The notes below the pieces were generated by a model, which had not been told where the DNA came from, ran no database searches, and worked only from the letters and a program-made list of their open reading frames with translations. From the NCBI RefSeq assembly GCF_049243985.1, contig NC_135373.1:82338213-82402212 (forward strand): a stretch of 64,000 bases of DNA, read 5' to 3'. Shown in pieces: positions 41,096 through 53,153 of the stretch (its first letter is position 1; the number at the start of each line of letters is the position of its first letter). The position numbers and the translations under genes were made by a program. Source of the stretch: Paroedura picta. Its lineage: Eukaryota; Chordata; Lepidosauria; Squamata; Gekkonidae.

Positions 41096-41371
41096 CCTCT
41101 TGTGGCGCAGAGTGGTAAGGCAGCCGTCTGAAAGCTTTGCCCATGAGGTTGGGAGTTCGATCCCAGCAGTCGGCTCAAGGTCGACTCAGCCTTCCATCCT
41201 TCCGAGGTCGGTAAAATGAGTACCCAGCTTGCTGGGGGTAAACGGTAATGACTGGGGAAGGCACTGACAAACCACCCCGTATTGAGTCTGCCATGAAAAC
41301 GCTAGAGGGCGTCACCCCAAGGGTCAGTCATGACCTGGTGCTTGCACGGGGGATACCTTTACCTTTACCTT
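41096..41371 (+). repeat. Sauria-type SINE, full length
   Basis: Head CCTCTTGTGGCGCAGAGTGG, B-box GGGAGTTCGATCC, Bov-B-like tail, end CCTTTACCTTTACCTTT. A perfect 11-base duplication TAATACAGCTG lies at 41085-41095 and 41372-41382. Its B-box is intact, suggesting a younger copy than the one at 8.3 kb. Confidence 0.94.
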
Positions 41372-41439
41372 TAATACAGCTGCAGTAGTAATGTATGAGT
41401 ATCATAAAAGGTTGCCAGTCTTGTGACTAGAGTTCAGGT

Positions 41440-41640
41440 CCTGGCTGGCATGTCTGGCTTCCTTTTTGGCTCAGTACTTCACATACAGAAGGCCGCGGGT
41501 TCAGATCCTTGGCATCCTAAAATGTCTTGGAAGTGGGACATTTCTCTTTCTGAAGCCTGGAAAGTAGGTGCCATAGCAGACAGTGCTGAGCTTGATAGAC
41601 CAGTAGTATAAGGCAACCTCTTATGTTCACATAACTTTGA
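41440..41640 (+). repeat. tRNA-derived SINE, second family
   Basis: A-box-like TGGCTCAGTACTTC and B-box-like GGGTTCAGATCC, then a body ending TTGATAGACCAGTAGTATAA and GCAACCTCTTATGTTCACAT. Matches the general form of a common squamate SINE with a GGTTCAATCC box. Confidence 0.65.
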
Positions 41641-44635
41641 GCACATTAAGAAAAAGCTTAACTAGAAAAGCACAATGTCACACTATTGAAGGGTGTTTCT
41701 CTGTGTGAGAGAGGTTGGTTTACTGCACTGTGGACAACAAAAGGCAGATCAGAGCAGCATTTAAGTCAAGTCAAATTTATTTATACGGTCACAGACCAAG
41801 ATGCAGATAAAACCTTAAAACTTTTAAACAATATAAAAAATAAAAAATTTCAGTAAAATTAGCTAAAAGGACATGGTGATGGTGGTCGTAAATGTTTAGC
41901 TTTCTGGTGGGCTTGAATCACATGGGTGCAGAATTTTGCTATCTGGAATGAAACTTGAGGCTTTTCATTCTTGAGTAATTCTTTGGACCAATCTGCTTCG
42001 GTTTGCTATGGCTTCCTGTCTGGAAGTGACTGGATAAGCTTGCTACAGGCAGTGGAATACAAAGGGCAGTTTCCACCTCCCTTAATGGGCAGGTGCACAA
42101 TCTCTCTGCAACTGGAATTCTTTTATATCTGCTTTCTAGAAAAGCTGTGGGCCTGGCCAAGCATCTTGCTAGTGTAAAGGTTCTTCTATATTTATTGATA
42201 TCAGTTGATGAGAGATAGGCAGCTGGTTTTAGTGTATGTCTCGTAGCTGGCCAAAACTGCTGCCACCAATCACCAAGAGTGGGAACATATTATAAACAAG
42301 GCAAAAATCCAGTAGCACCTACAGTAGCTTATTGGCTGAGAGGACAACCTGCTACACTATTCACCAGCTAAAGGATAAAAAGAAGAAATCTTGTAGCTGG
42401 TGATGAGAGAAAAGCTGGAGCATTTGCTGTGTCCATTTGGCTTTCAGTGTCTTCTAGGTTTTGCCTGCAGACTCACTTAGCCTGATCTTCACTCAGTCTA
42501 AGTAAGTCACTTGGGGAGAAGCCTAGGCATGCGAGTTTAGTCTCGGTAACTTGAAGCCAACTGGATTTAAAAGGGTCTTGAAGAATCAAAGGAAGAAGCC
42601 CTTGGGCTCTGAGGTTTATTTTGAGCCAAAAATATAGGAATCTAAGACAGACCCTTGCCTCAACTGTTAACCTAGAGCAGCATTCTCTTCTGCCATATCC
42701 TGGATTCTGTGTTGCTAAATAAAGAGGTATCACCCCTCACCTCACTATCTACCTCACACTTGTGATGCAGTTTAGTCCCCATATACTTTTTCCTTCTTAT
42801 TCTTACAACTGTTTAATTTTCACATGGTGTCTCTTTTCTGCCTGACATCTATGTTAATCATTCCTTAATCCTGTTCTGTATTTTTGCCTGTAGCTCTTCT
42901 CTTTGGACTTAGCATCTTCCTTGCTTTCCCCAGAGTGGTTCTTGGATAAATGCATACTGTCAATTAGGAATTTGAAATATTGTTTACAGTTCTGAGCAAC
43001 AGCTAGGGCAGAATATATCAAGACTGGAAAATATTTTATGTGTTAGATATTAGAAGCCAGCATCAAACCTGTGTGAGTCTCCATCTCTATCTTTAAAACT
43101 AACATTTTCCGGTGCTAAGCTGACTTGTAGCTTGGGATTTTATGCCTGTGCAAAAATAAGTAATGAGTCATGACTCAAACTATGCATTGCAATTTATGGT
43201 ATACCAATGTTGGCTGGCTTCGGTGAGAGGGCTGAGTAGATTTTATTTTTTAGGCAAAAAAGTAGGACATAAAATGCACCTCAACTGAGTCCCCATTCCT
43301 GATTACTTGAATGCAGTGTATGGACACATATCTGCATCTTTTTTTCCTAGGCTGTTGCATTACATCCCAAGCGCAAAGGCCTAGTGGCATCCAAATTTTC
43401 AAATCTGAAATGAAAATTAAATAAATTAGCTGTTTTTTAAAAAATTGGTCTTGCACTGCTCCTTAAGACTTATGAAGTAATTCTCAGTTGATTCTGGGGC
43501 TCCTGTGCATTTATTAGCTGTTTTTGTATAGTTTAGGGTAAATTCTAATCTATGAATTCTAGGAAGTTCCACTAAACCCATGGGATTTATTTCAAGTAAA
43601 TATGTTTAGGATGGGGATAAAATGTATATAATTTCTGGTCTGTTTCACTTGGCTTCATTATTCAGCTGTGCATATCAAAAAAATCAGGCTTTCCCTTTTA
43701 GTTAGCTTCTTTAATGTGTAGGTTATATGGCTTATTTAGTGAAAATAACCCAGTTTTTCAAGTACTAGATGGCTTCATAATTTTAATGTGAGTTTACTTT
43801 ATTTAAAACACACATTCAGCTTGATTTTTATCATGGTTGCATTGAACCCTTAATAAGTTGAACTTCGCCATCACTACTGTATATAAATGCTGGCCACTGA
43901 AAATGACAAAATTTGGATTTAGACCAGAAACTGAAAACAATGTGACCTTTTATATACTGAAAAAATTAAACCTTCCTAGTAGGGAGGGATAAATAAGACA
44001 CTGTATTTGAGGCATTTTTGTTTTTTTTACCAAGCAAGAGTTTAGGATACTCTGCCAAATGTATTTCTCAAGTGGGCTGTATACTGTACCAATTAAGAAA
44101 TGTAGTTGCAAAAAGTCTTAGAGTTGCTTGACCTTTTCTAGGAGGCGGAAAAGTTAAACATGTAAACATTGCAAAAGAATGCTTTGAAAACACCGTGGCA
44201 AACTAAAATGGAAAATCAAGAAATTAGGCCTGACTTGAGACCCAAAGAGGAGAAGCTGTTACTGTGAATATCATTAATTAATTGCAATTTGAAAGGATCT
44301 CACTTGAGTCAGTGCCAATAAATGTTTTGCTTAATCTCTCACTCTCTTCACTGTGAACATGCTTGCTGTTCGTGTTTGGATATTTTCCCTCACGAAATCC
44401 TTTTACATTCTTAAGTGCTTCCACATCTAGATACAGTATGGAAGTATTTAGGCAAATTAGCAGGTTTGTATTTGAAGACTGCTGGAATAAAACCCAGTTG
44501 CTGTTGTTAGATGCATATAGCTCTACATTTATAGAAAGCAAAAGAACTATTGTCTATTTTCTTTTTACACTTTTAAAAATTAAATAACATTTGAATTTAC
44601 TTTGATCCAGTTTCTATCACCTGTGCTTTATTATT
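41641..44635. other. intron or intergenic; a few repeat scraps
   Basis: 41765-41830 resembles a LINE 3' tail in reverse (AAATTTATTTATACGGTC). 42300-42345 carries CCAGTAGCACCTACAG, a scrap of the GTGGCACC-type repeat. 43550-43615 (CACTAAACCCATGGGATTT, AGTAAATATGTTTAGGAT) is a scrap of a MITE. No gene. Confidence 0.45.
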
Positions 44636-44639
44636 GGTA

Positions 44640-44945
44640 TTTCAGTGTTCCGCCAGGGGTTCAGTTGAGGCCGGGCTAGGAAGAACTGCTTCGTCCCTGT
44701 GCTGGCCCATATAGCTGCCAGGACATATCTATTGCTGGACCCTGGGGGATTTGTGACTGTTAGATGTGGGGCCCAGGGGTGGATACAGTCTAGTGGTTTC
44801 ATCCCGTTGTTGTGTTTTACTGCGATCTTAGGCTTTATTGGAATTTTATTGTTTTATGGGTTTTTTTAGATTTATGTAAACTGCCACAAGCCGGTGTTTC
44901 GAGGAGTGGTGGTCTAAAAATTTGGAAATAAACAAAAAATAAATT
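44640..44945 (+). repeat. L2-type LINE 3' end
   Basis: CCGCCAGGGGTTCAGTTGAG, then a 3'UTR-like stretch and the terminal hairpin region ATGTAAACTGCCACAAGCCG, ending AAATAAACAAAAAATAAA. Confidence 0.7.
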
Positions 44946-45604
44946 GTAGAACTTTAGACACTTGTGAATAAATGTTGAAGATAATAAATAATTAACTAGC
45001 CCATTGTAACTGTTGAAATAAGTACTGGATGGAGCCTATATGATGTCTTTTCTTTTCCTAAATTAACTGAATTTGTAATATGCCAGTCCCATGGAAGTTG
45101 TAGGATCCTGAAGAGTTGCACAGTAAAATAATGTGTTTGCAGCACAATGATGGTTGCAGCAGTCCTCACCCAACTGTGTTGCTGACACTGCTTCCCTGTG
45201 ATATTGTGCCATGTATAACTTCTGGGGCTTTTCTGTAAAGAGTGATCAGGGCAATGCCATTTACTTAGCCTTGTCTACCCTTGGGAGCCTGCTTGGCCAT
45301 TGAGGCTGCACTTTAAGATTATTACAACTATAGGCACAACTGTGGCTGCGAAAATCCCTAGTTGCTAAAACTATGGCAGCCAGTCATCAGTCCGACTGCT
45401 CTCTTCTCCATTTGGGCTATAATTTGACCTTTATGTACTTTCCTTGCCTCTTTCTTCAATAAGTAAAATAACTTTTTATCAGGCAAGCAACTGGTGGACT
45501 GCTTAAGGGAATTTGACAGTAGACATTACATGGCTCAAATATTGTATATGCTTGTTAACTGATGAGATATTTAGTTTACTGTCTGGCTTCTTAGTTGTTT
45601 AGTA
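44946..45604. other. unassigned AT-rich stretch
   Basis: No gene or repeat I can support. Confidence 0.4.
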
Positions 45605-45690
45605 GTGTGGTCCTATGCAGAGTTTAAGCCCATTGAAACTGATGAGCTTGGACAAAAGTAACTGTATAGAATTGTCCTCTTAAATGTATT
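45605..45690. mobile_element. palindromic MITE, decayed
   Basis: TCCTATGCAGAGTTTAAGCC CATTGAAAC meets its rough inverse (GAGCTTGGACAAAAG, TGTATAGAATTG). A related copy is at 61.86 kb. Confidence 0.55.
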
Positions 45691-45719
45691 TTAAAATGTG
45701 CTTTTTATCTTATTGACTC

Positions 45720-46015
45720 ATTGATTTGATTTGTAGTCTTCCACTCCTATGTAGTGGCTTGTGGTGGGTAACAGCCCACAATAAAATCCCCTTTAAAAAT
45801 CAAACCAAATAACCCACCCATAACGATGATAAATGCCCTCCCTCTGCTCCACAGACTTTGAACCTGTGCCAAAGGGAACACAACAGGCGTGAGCAAATTA
45901 CCTGGCTAATTCAGGGAGGGGCCAGATCTAATTACCATGGCCTCAACCAAGGACCTGGCAGAAGAGCTCTGTTTTACAGACCCTGTAGAACTGGAATAGC
46001 ATTACAGTGCCGTGG
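45720..46015 (-). repeat. L2-type LINE 3' end, reverse
   Basis: CTTCCACTCCTATGTAGTGG at the left, and CCAAGGACCTGGCAGAAGAG, then CTCTGTTTTACAGACCCTG at the right: the reverse of the L2 C-terminus block FR+ACKTELF. Confidence 0.65.
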
Positions 46016-46446
46016 ATTTAAAATGTAATAAGGGAAAAAAATCCAATCATTGTTAAAAAGCAAACCAATTAAGTATTTCCTTCACTGAATTTTAAAATGT
46101 GAGCATTGGGGGAGTATAAAGAATGGGATAAAACAGGTTGAGGACTAATGGAGAATGGGATGAGATAAGAACTGGAAATCTTTCCCATAATACAGGAGTA
46201 CAGCAGTGCCAAGCTTTAGCTCTTTGCTCATCTGGCTCTAGATCTTGGCAGTTTAGTGTCACAGTGAAAGTGCCCTTTAGAACTGACTGCTGAGGTTTGG
46301 AGGTAAGTGGGAACGAAGCTGGATTTTTCTGTTACCTTAATCAAACATAGGTTAGGCGGCATAGTATCACTGTGTCTCTCCTACCTGTGTGGGTCAGTTT
46401 GGGGAGGGTGAAATCAGCGCTGGGAAATGTGTACTTCCTAGCATGT

Positions 46447-47213
46447 ATTTGTTGTTGTTAGGTGCGAAGTCGTGTCCGACCCATCGCGAACCCATGGACA
46501 ATGATCCTCCAGGCCTTCCTGTCCTCTACCATTCCCCGGAGTCCATTTAAGTTTGCACCTACTGCTTCAGTGACTCCATCCAGCCACCTCATTCTCTGTC
46601 GTCCCCTTCTTCTTTTGCCCTCAATTGCTCCCAGCATTAGGCTCTTCTCCAGGGAGTCCTTCCTTCTCATGAGGTGGCCAAAGTATTTGAGTTTCATCTT
46701 CAGGATCTGGCCTTCTAAGGAGCAGTCCAGGCTGATCTCCTCTAGGACTGACCGGTTTGTTCGCCTTGCAGTCCAAGGGACTCGCAAGAGTCTTCTCCAG
46801 CACCAGAGTTCAGAAGCCTCAATTCTTTGACACTCGGCCTTCCTTATGGTCCAACTTTCACAGCCATACATTGCAACTGGGAAGACCATAGCCTTGACTA
46901 AACGCACTTTTGTTGGCAGGGTGATGTCTCTGCTTTTTAGGATGCTGTCTAGATTTGCCATAGCTTTCCTCCCAGGAGCAAGCTTCTTTTAATTTCTTTG
47001 CTGCAGTCCCCATCTGCAGTGATCTTTGAGCCCAGGAAAATAAAATCTCTCACTATCTCCATTTCTTTCCCATTTATTTGCCAGGAATTGAGAGAGCCGG
47101 ATGCCATGATATTTGTTTTCTTGATGTTGAGTTCCAAGCCAACTTTTGCACTCTCCTCCTTCACCCACATCAACAGGCTCTTTAGTTCCTCTTCACTTTC
47201 TGCCATTAATAAC
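46447..47213 (-). mobile_element. Bov-B (RTE-clade) LINE, 3' end of ORF2
   Basis: Minus-strand protein starts just past the catalytic ADD region with ESEEELKSLLMWVKEES, then LELNIKKTNIMASG and FIFLGSKITADGDCS. After one frame change (about 46960) it continues LDSILKSRDITLPTKVRLVK, MVFPVAMYGCESWTIRKAEC, LLRVPWTARRTNRSVLEEIS, YFGHLMRRKDSLEKSLMLG and RRGRQRMRWLDGVTEA. This is the Bov-B C-terminus known from ruminants and squamates, a textbook case of horizontal transfer. Severely 5'-truncated; the 3' end is CAACAACAA. Confidence 0.96.
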
Positions 47214-47706
47214 ATGTATGCCCTGACACATATTTACACCAACACCCCTTAAAATTTCAGGGACTCTGTCCCCTTTTCTTTTTTTAGGATAGGAGTTGTC
47301 CTGGGTGTCATATGAATATACAGAGTCCAAACTGAATGTACAAGTATTCTGAATCTACAATTTTGCTTCTTTAGCAGGAGATGCAGTCCCATCCTGTTCA
47401 GGCTGAACACCATTTCCCTGATCAGGCTGAATCCTTACTGTGTCACCATCTTATATGAACTGAGTTTGTTGGCCTTGTCCAACCAGTTAGTGGCTCCAGA
47501 CTCACTGTCTCATCTAGATCAGATGAAAAAGAAACTGCGGAGGCGTGTGTGAATTTTTTAATCTTTGAAAACAGTGGTAAGGCCTACATTTAATAAAGCT
47601 GTCAACTTTGAAATGTATGTTCTGTTTTTGTACAATTTCTGTTCTGAACTTCCATTGAAAAGACCAGCTGTTTATAAAGGTACAGAGAGTAGGCACTTGT
47701 ACAAAG
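47214..47706. other. unassigned stretch
   Basis: No gene recognised. Confidence 0.4.
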
Positions 47707-47833
47707 AGTAAAGGTAAAGGTATCCCCTGTGCAAGCACGGGGTCATGTCTGACCCTTGGGGTGACGCCCTCTAGCGTTTTCATGGCAGACTCAATACGGG
47801 GTGGTTTGCCAGTGCCTTCCCCAGTCATTACCG
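47707..47833 (-). repeat. Sauria-type SINE, truncated to its Bov-B-like tail
   Basis: Contains GTAAAGGTAAAGG, then the tail up to CCAGTCATTACC. The tRNA head and the middle are absent. GAGTAGGCA occurs on both sides (47687-47695 and 47833-47841) but not directly at the left junction. Confidence 0.9.
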
Positions 47834-47841
47834 AGTAGGCA

Positions 47842-49448
47842 GGCAAATTATAGTTTTCTGATATAGACTGAGACTAATTTTATGCAGCTAATGTGAGGGC
47901 TTAATTTACTTCATTAAAGCTGTGTATGGTGCTTCTTTGTAGACATTATATTCTTTATATTTATATTTAAATTCAAAAATAGCAATTTTTATAACAGTTC
48001 TTACTATTTCTAGGCCAAATAAAAGAGAATTAAATCAGCATGTTATCAAAGGGATCTGCAGCGTGTTGTTTGGTAGTCTTTGTCTATGTACTTAACTTGT
48101 AAAATAGATACAGTGGGTTATTTTGAAAGAACCTGAATGAAAAAAGAAATCAACTGCTTAATATTTGCAGCTGTGTGGATGCAGAGGTAACTTTAAAACA
48201 TGAATAAGCGTAGTTCACAGAATCATGGAGACATTATAAAACTTGCAGGCTTTGTGTATTGAAACTCTTTTGTTCATGAATATTTTTTGTAAGGTGGGCA
48301 GGATTTCTGTGCCATGTAAAGTTATTTATTCTCCCCTTTAATAATATTTTTTCATTCTCTTACTACCATTCATATCATATAACTACTGAGACATTCTCCC
48401 TGCCCCCAATATCTGTAAAACAACTTCAAACTACTAGTTCAGCAACTTAAAACACTTCTTTGGAGAAGAGGCAGGACATGGGCACTTAGTTAATTTTTCT
48501 TGGTGTGAACATCATTAATTTTTTCATCACAGGCTATACTTTTCTTGACTATAGATATCCTGAGAAGTTCTGTTTGTTCAAAACAAGTTGGTTCTTGCAT
48601 GTCTACTACACAGTTAACCTTTCACACACTTGGCATGATCAATAGTTTAAGCAGATAAGTGAGAAAAGGACCCCCCCCCCCTTGCAGAGGTATAGGTATA
48701 GTAGATGGGATAATTCTGTACTTAATATGACTGAGAAGGCAAGTGAATAAGTAATAAGAAATGAGGCAAGTTTAATTTTCCCAGAGCACAATTCAGTGTT
48801 GGTGTTGGAGGGCTCTGCAGTTTGCAGTTACTTGTTTGCAAAGAGGCTGGAGTATCAGTTTGAGCCAGCTATGACAGCTGGATTTTTCTGTTATCTTATT
48901 CAAACATAGGTTAATCTGAAAATTAGCATGAAAAGCGGAAGATGAGTGAGAAGGAATTCAGCTGTTCTGCAGCTCATATCTTCATGGCATCTTAATTGAT
49001 TAATGGGATAGCTGATGGATAGTGTGGAATAAACTATAAAGCAAAAAGCTGCAAGAGAAAACTTTGCCTTGTTGAACTGCCTCTGAGAGTATGAGTATGC
49101 ACCCTTTCACCATTAGAGAGCCAAAGCACATCAAAATTCAGAGTAAGATATCAACAAAGAACCTCTATCAGAAATACCTGCTGTGAAATTGAAACTGTTC
49201 AATGTTACTCATATTTGACAAAATAATCATCCATAAAGTTTCTGCAAGCCAAACACTGGTGGTTGTAAGTCCTTTATCAGAAAAAAAGCTACACAAAAGA
49301 TCTCACATTCTGTAATAAATATACACCCCATGCAGTTGTTTTAGTGCACTGGAATGCCCTAGTGTTCGGCGCATAATGCTGCATCTGTTTTCCACTTTTT
49401 TGGGTAATCCTTGTAAATTTCATGATAATTCTGTTACTGTTCTATATA
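47842..49448. other. unassigned AT-rich stretch
   Basis: No gene. 48876-48913 repeats 46317-46354 with two differences. A C11 run lies near 48671. Confidence 0.45.
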
Positions 49449-49942
49449 CTGTGTTTCCCCGAAAATAAGACAGTGTCTTAAATTAATTTTAGATTAAAAA
49501 GAATGCACTAGGGCTTATTTTTGGACATCAATATTGACGTCCAAAAAAAATGTTACATTTATTTCAGTTCCCCCCCTGGAACCCCGTTAAATCGTACCTT
49601 AAGTGCAGGGCACAGCTTCTGTCAAGTCGGGGGATTCTGGGATTGTAGGCAGAGCTGACAGGCTGAGCGAGTAGGGGCAGAGCTCTGAAGTGTGTATTGC
49701 TGCCGGCGGGGAGATGAGTGGCATAGGAGCACAGCGTACATGTGTGCTGCAGATTTGAATGTCGGCTGGCCCAGTGCCCTCTATGACCACGAACACCCCT
49801 ACAAGAACACCCCTAAGGCCGGCCTTGGCTCTAAGGACCAATCAGAGGTAGGTCTTATTTTGGGGGGAGGGCTTATACTAGTGGTGCATGAAAAAGTACC
49901 GCTAGGTCTTTTAGATTAGATCTTATTTTCGGGGAAACAGGG
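49449..49942. mobile_element. DNA transposon or MITE with GTTTCCCCGAAAATAAGA termini
   Basis: Left end CTGTGTTTCCCCGAAAATAA and right end TTATTTTCGGGGAAACAGG are inverted copies. Subterminal GGGCTTATTTTTGG and GGTCTTATTTTGGGGGG repeat the motif. The flanks are TATA-rich, so a TA or TATA duplication is possible. No transposase. Superfamily not assigned. Confidence 0.8.
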
Positions 49943-50577
49943 TATAAATACTTGTACAGAATATTCTGTAGACTATGGGTATTACAGAGCAAATTCAGAA
50001 GCATCCTTGGTCAGTAGGTCTGACAGTGCTTCTTTCTGAATCTTTGCCTACTGATTTTGCCCTGGAGTGAGATGTGATTGTGCTTATTGCACTTGTGCAA
50101 TAACGTAATGAACTTGCTGAAACAAAGGATAATTCTTTATGAAATTTGAAAGCATTGCAAGCTGTGGGCAGGAAGATGATCCTGCTAAGATTCCTAGTGT
50201 AGGTTTACATTTTAAATTTAAAAGATTTTCAAGGTAATATGTGGTGCCTAATTTATCATAATTTAGTGCTAGCTTAAAGAAATGAGATTGATACCTAAAA
50301 TGAAAAACAGTTTTCCAGATTGAATTTAAAGTACTGGGCACAATGGAGTTGCCTTGATTATTAATCAGCTGCATAGAAGTTTGTGTAGAGGCTTTTATGT
50401 TCTATTCTGATTAATTTTCATCTGTGGTAAGTAGCCTTGGAAGTCCAGATACAGGAACAACATGCTTCATGACCATTTATATGATCTAATAATTAAAGAA
50501 TGATGTTCAGTGTCAAAATGTTTATAGCCATAGTTAGAATGTCACGTGGAAATGTTAACGGGCTTAAGAGTTTAAAT
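49943..50577. other. unassigned AT-rich stretch
   Basis: No gene or clear repeat. Confidence 0.4.
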
Positions 50578-51678
50578 GGAAGGTTCTCCTTCTGAGGTGG
50601 AGGACATCTTGATGGGTGATTGCCACCATTTACTTAGGAAGGCAGGAACAACTTTTTTCTGTTTCTGTCTACTGGGTGGAAGTTACCCGCCTGCCAGTTG
50701 TTTTCCTGCCTCACTAGAGAGTAGTAAATTCAGTATGCTGTCCCTGCTTTCACCTTTATTCTGCTTTGTTACTTATCCTATTCAACTTTCTTTTTTTGCT
50801 GCTCTTTCTGGTGTCTCATACTCTTTTCTGTTGATCTTCACTCTATCAATCAGGCTCTGGGAAGAAAGCAAAAACACCTCCTCCTCGGAGCAGCAGTCAT
50901 TTTACGTCGAGGGTTACGTAGCATTCCTGCTTGGGTACTCATGAGCCATACAGGAACTTGCCAATGGGGACAGATTCCCATCATGTGGTGATTTGGGGGC
51001 TCTGATTACAGCCACGATCAGGGAGCTTTCGATTTCAGCAAACAGCAATTCTACCAGGGTTGCTTTGACTGTAAATGTATTGGAGCCAGCTGCAGAGAGA
51101 GCCAGTGTAATTAAGCCTATTGCTTCTTTAAGCCATATAGACATAAAATCAGGAGCCATTATCCAAGGATCTTCAGATGCTCTTGAGATCATTAATGTAA
51201 ATACTTTCGGGATGTGCAAAAAAATCCCATGCTGAGGGTTGGTGTAATTAAGACTATTGCTTCTTTAAGATACATAGGCATAAAATTTGGAGCCAGAGCA
51301 AGATTCTTCAGATGTTTTCCAGATTGGTAATGTAAATGCCTGGGACCGTCAAAAGTCCCTCTGGATTTCCTTTCTTTATTAGTCAAACTATGAGGGAAAA
51401 GTGCACAAGAATAGTGCCACTTGGAGTAAACAACCACAGAGACTCAGGCAAACTCTAATCCACCGATCCCGAATAGCAGCCATCTTTTGCAGCTTATATA
51501 ATGCCTGTGTAGAACAGCTTATAGCTTCTTCAAAACAAATAGGCATTGAACTGGGAGTTAGTAACCATGGTCCCTCTGAAGTTCATCCGACTGGTAATAT
51601 AGATGCTTCCAGGCTCCTTAAGCTTCCTTCAGAGTTCTACCATTTTTATAAGGCAAATTATGACGTAGGAAATAGTAA

Positions 51679-52496
51679 GGGCCATTCCACACAACGGGCA
51701 GTGTTGCTAAATCTGAGCGCTATTGAAAAGCGCTGCAATCAAAAGTGGCAGGTCTCGGTAATGCACACAGCCGTTTCTATAGAAAAAAAGACCACTAGCG
51801 CTGTTCTCATAATGCACAAGTTTCTGGTCTCGCTAAAATTGCAACAAAGGAGGCAGTATTTTTCCGCGCTTCCTCCCACCCCTGGCCGTTAGTTAAACAG
51901 AACAGCCAATTAACTGTTGTGTTCGTGCTTCCCTTTAAAAACTTTTTTAAAAACACCAGTAGCAACACATATTCGTTCATTCAATGCATCAGAAAGACCT
52001 TTTTCGCTGGCGTAGGAGCTGGCGTTTAATCGTTTACATGCTCTTAAAGTTAAAAAAAGAAAATCCCCCCCCCCCCAGTGCAATTTCTGGCCAAAATTAC
52101 AGGCAGTGTTGAACAGGTGGCTGTATTGTGCTTGGAAACTTTACGGACAATTGCTTGTGGAGGGATTTCTGCCAAAGAAGCATCGCTTATTCGTGCTTTT
52201 GCCGGTTTAAGGGGGGGGGAGGCGATTGTGACACCGGATGCTCGGGTGCAATAGCTTAGGGAGGGACATGCTTGTTACCACTATACTGAGAACGCACATG
52301 TCTTTTTCGGATGTGTTGCAGGTTGTTCTCAAGAGTCTAGCGTTTTTTTTTTTTTTAGTGAAAATCCACTTTTGTGGATTCCCCGAAAAGCGCTACAACG
52401 AAGCAATTTTTGCGGGAGTGTTGCAGGAGTGTTGCAGATTGTGTACGACGTCATGAATAACGAAAAATAAATAACCTTACACGTGCGGAATGGCCC
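51679..52496. mobile_element. PIF/Harbinger-type MITE
   Basis: Ends GGGCCATTCCACAC and GTGCGGAATGGCCC are inverted repeats flanked by TAA (51676-51678 and 52497-52499), the 3-base duplication of PIF/Harbinger. 818 bases, non-coding, and inserted in the DIRS-like fossil. Confidence 0.85.
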
Positions 52497-52578
52497 TAAA
52501 TTCTCCTAGCAGGTTACTCTATTGTCAGAAAGATCATTATCTAGCTAATTTTTCTTTGTTTAACAGGATAAGTAAAGA

Positions 52579-52889
52579 CAGCCTTTCTCAACTTTTTTAC
52601 CATTGAAAAACCTCTGAATCATTCTTTAGGCTTCCAGAAAGCCCAGAGGTGGTGCTAGCATGCAGCATATGGTTGAGAAGCATAACTGTGTACACACCCA
52701 CCCATGGCCCCTCCCCATCCCACCCCTTTCAGGACCATAATTGGCAATTTGGGAGGGTATATGGTCATATCAATAAATGTTTAATGGATTTTAAAAATAT
52801 GTAAAAATTGATTCCCACCCATTTCGGAAAACCTTCCAGGACCATCAAGAAACCCCAGGATTTCATGAAACCCTGGCTGAGAAAGCCTG
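52579..52889. mobile_element. non-autonomous hAT-like element
   Basis: Ends CAGCCTTTCTCAAC and CTGAGAAAGCCTG are inverted. The body has GAAACCCCAGGATTTCATGA. The flanking 8-mers do not match clearly, so the target duplication has decayed. Confidence 0.75.
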
Positions 52890-53153
52890 TCCCAAGACCT
52901 GAAAGTCAGAGTGAGGCTCTGTTCTTCAGGGAGGCTGCTGGATGGTCAACTAAAGCAGCACAGAAAAGACAGAAATAGCCCCCTAATAGATTTTGATTCA
53001 TCCTCAGATGGTGTCACTGATACTCTTTGATGAGGAGGATGAAGGAGAGCAAGAGGTCCTTGAACAGTTTATCAGATTTTCTTTGTAAGTCTGAAGGCCA
53101 TCAGTACTTATTATCTAATTGCCAGCATGAGAACTTTAAGTAACTCTAGTAGG

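Noticed and set aside
46462-46830. 122-codon plus-strand frame
   Set aside because: Antisense of the Bov-B ORF2 C-terminus.
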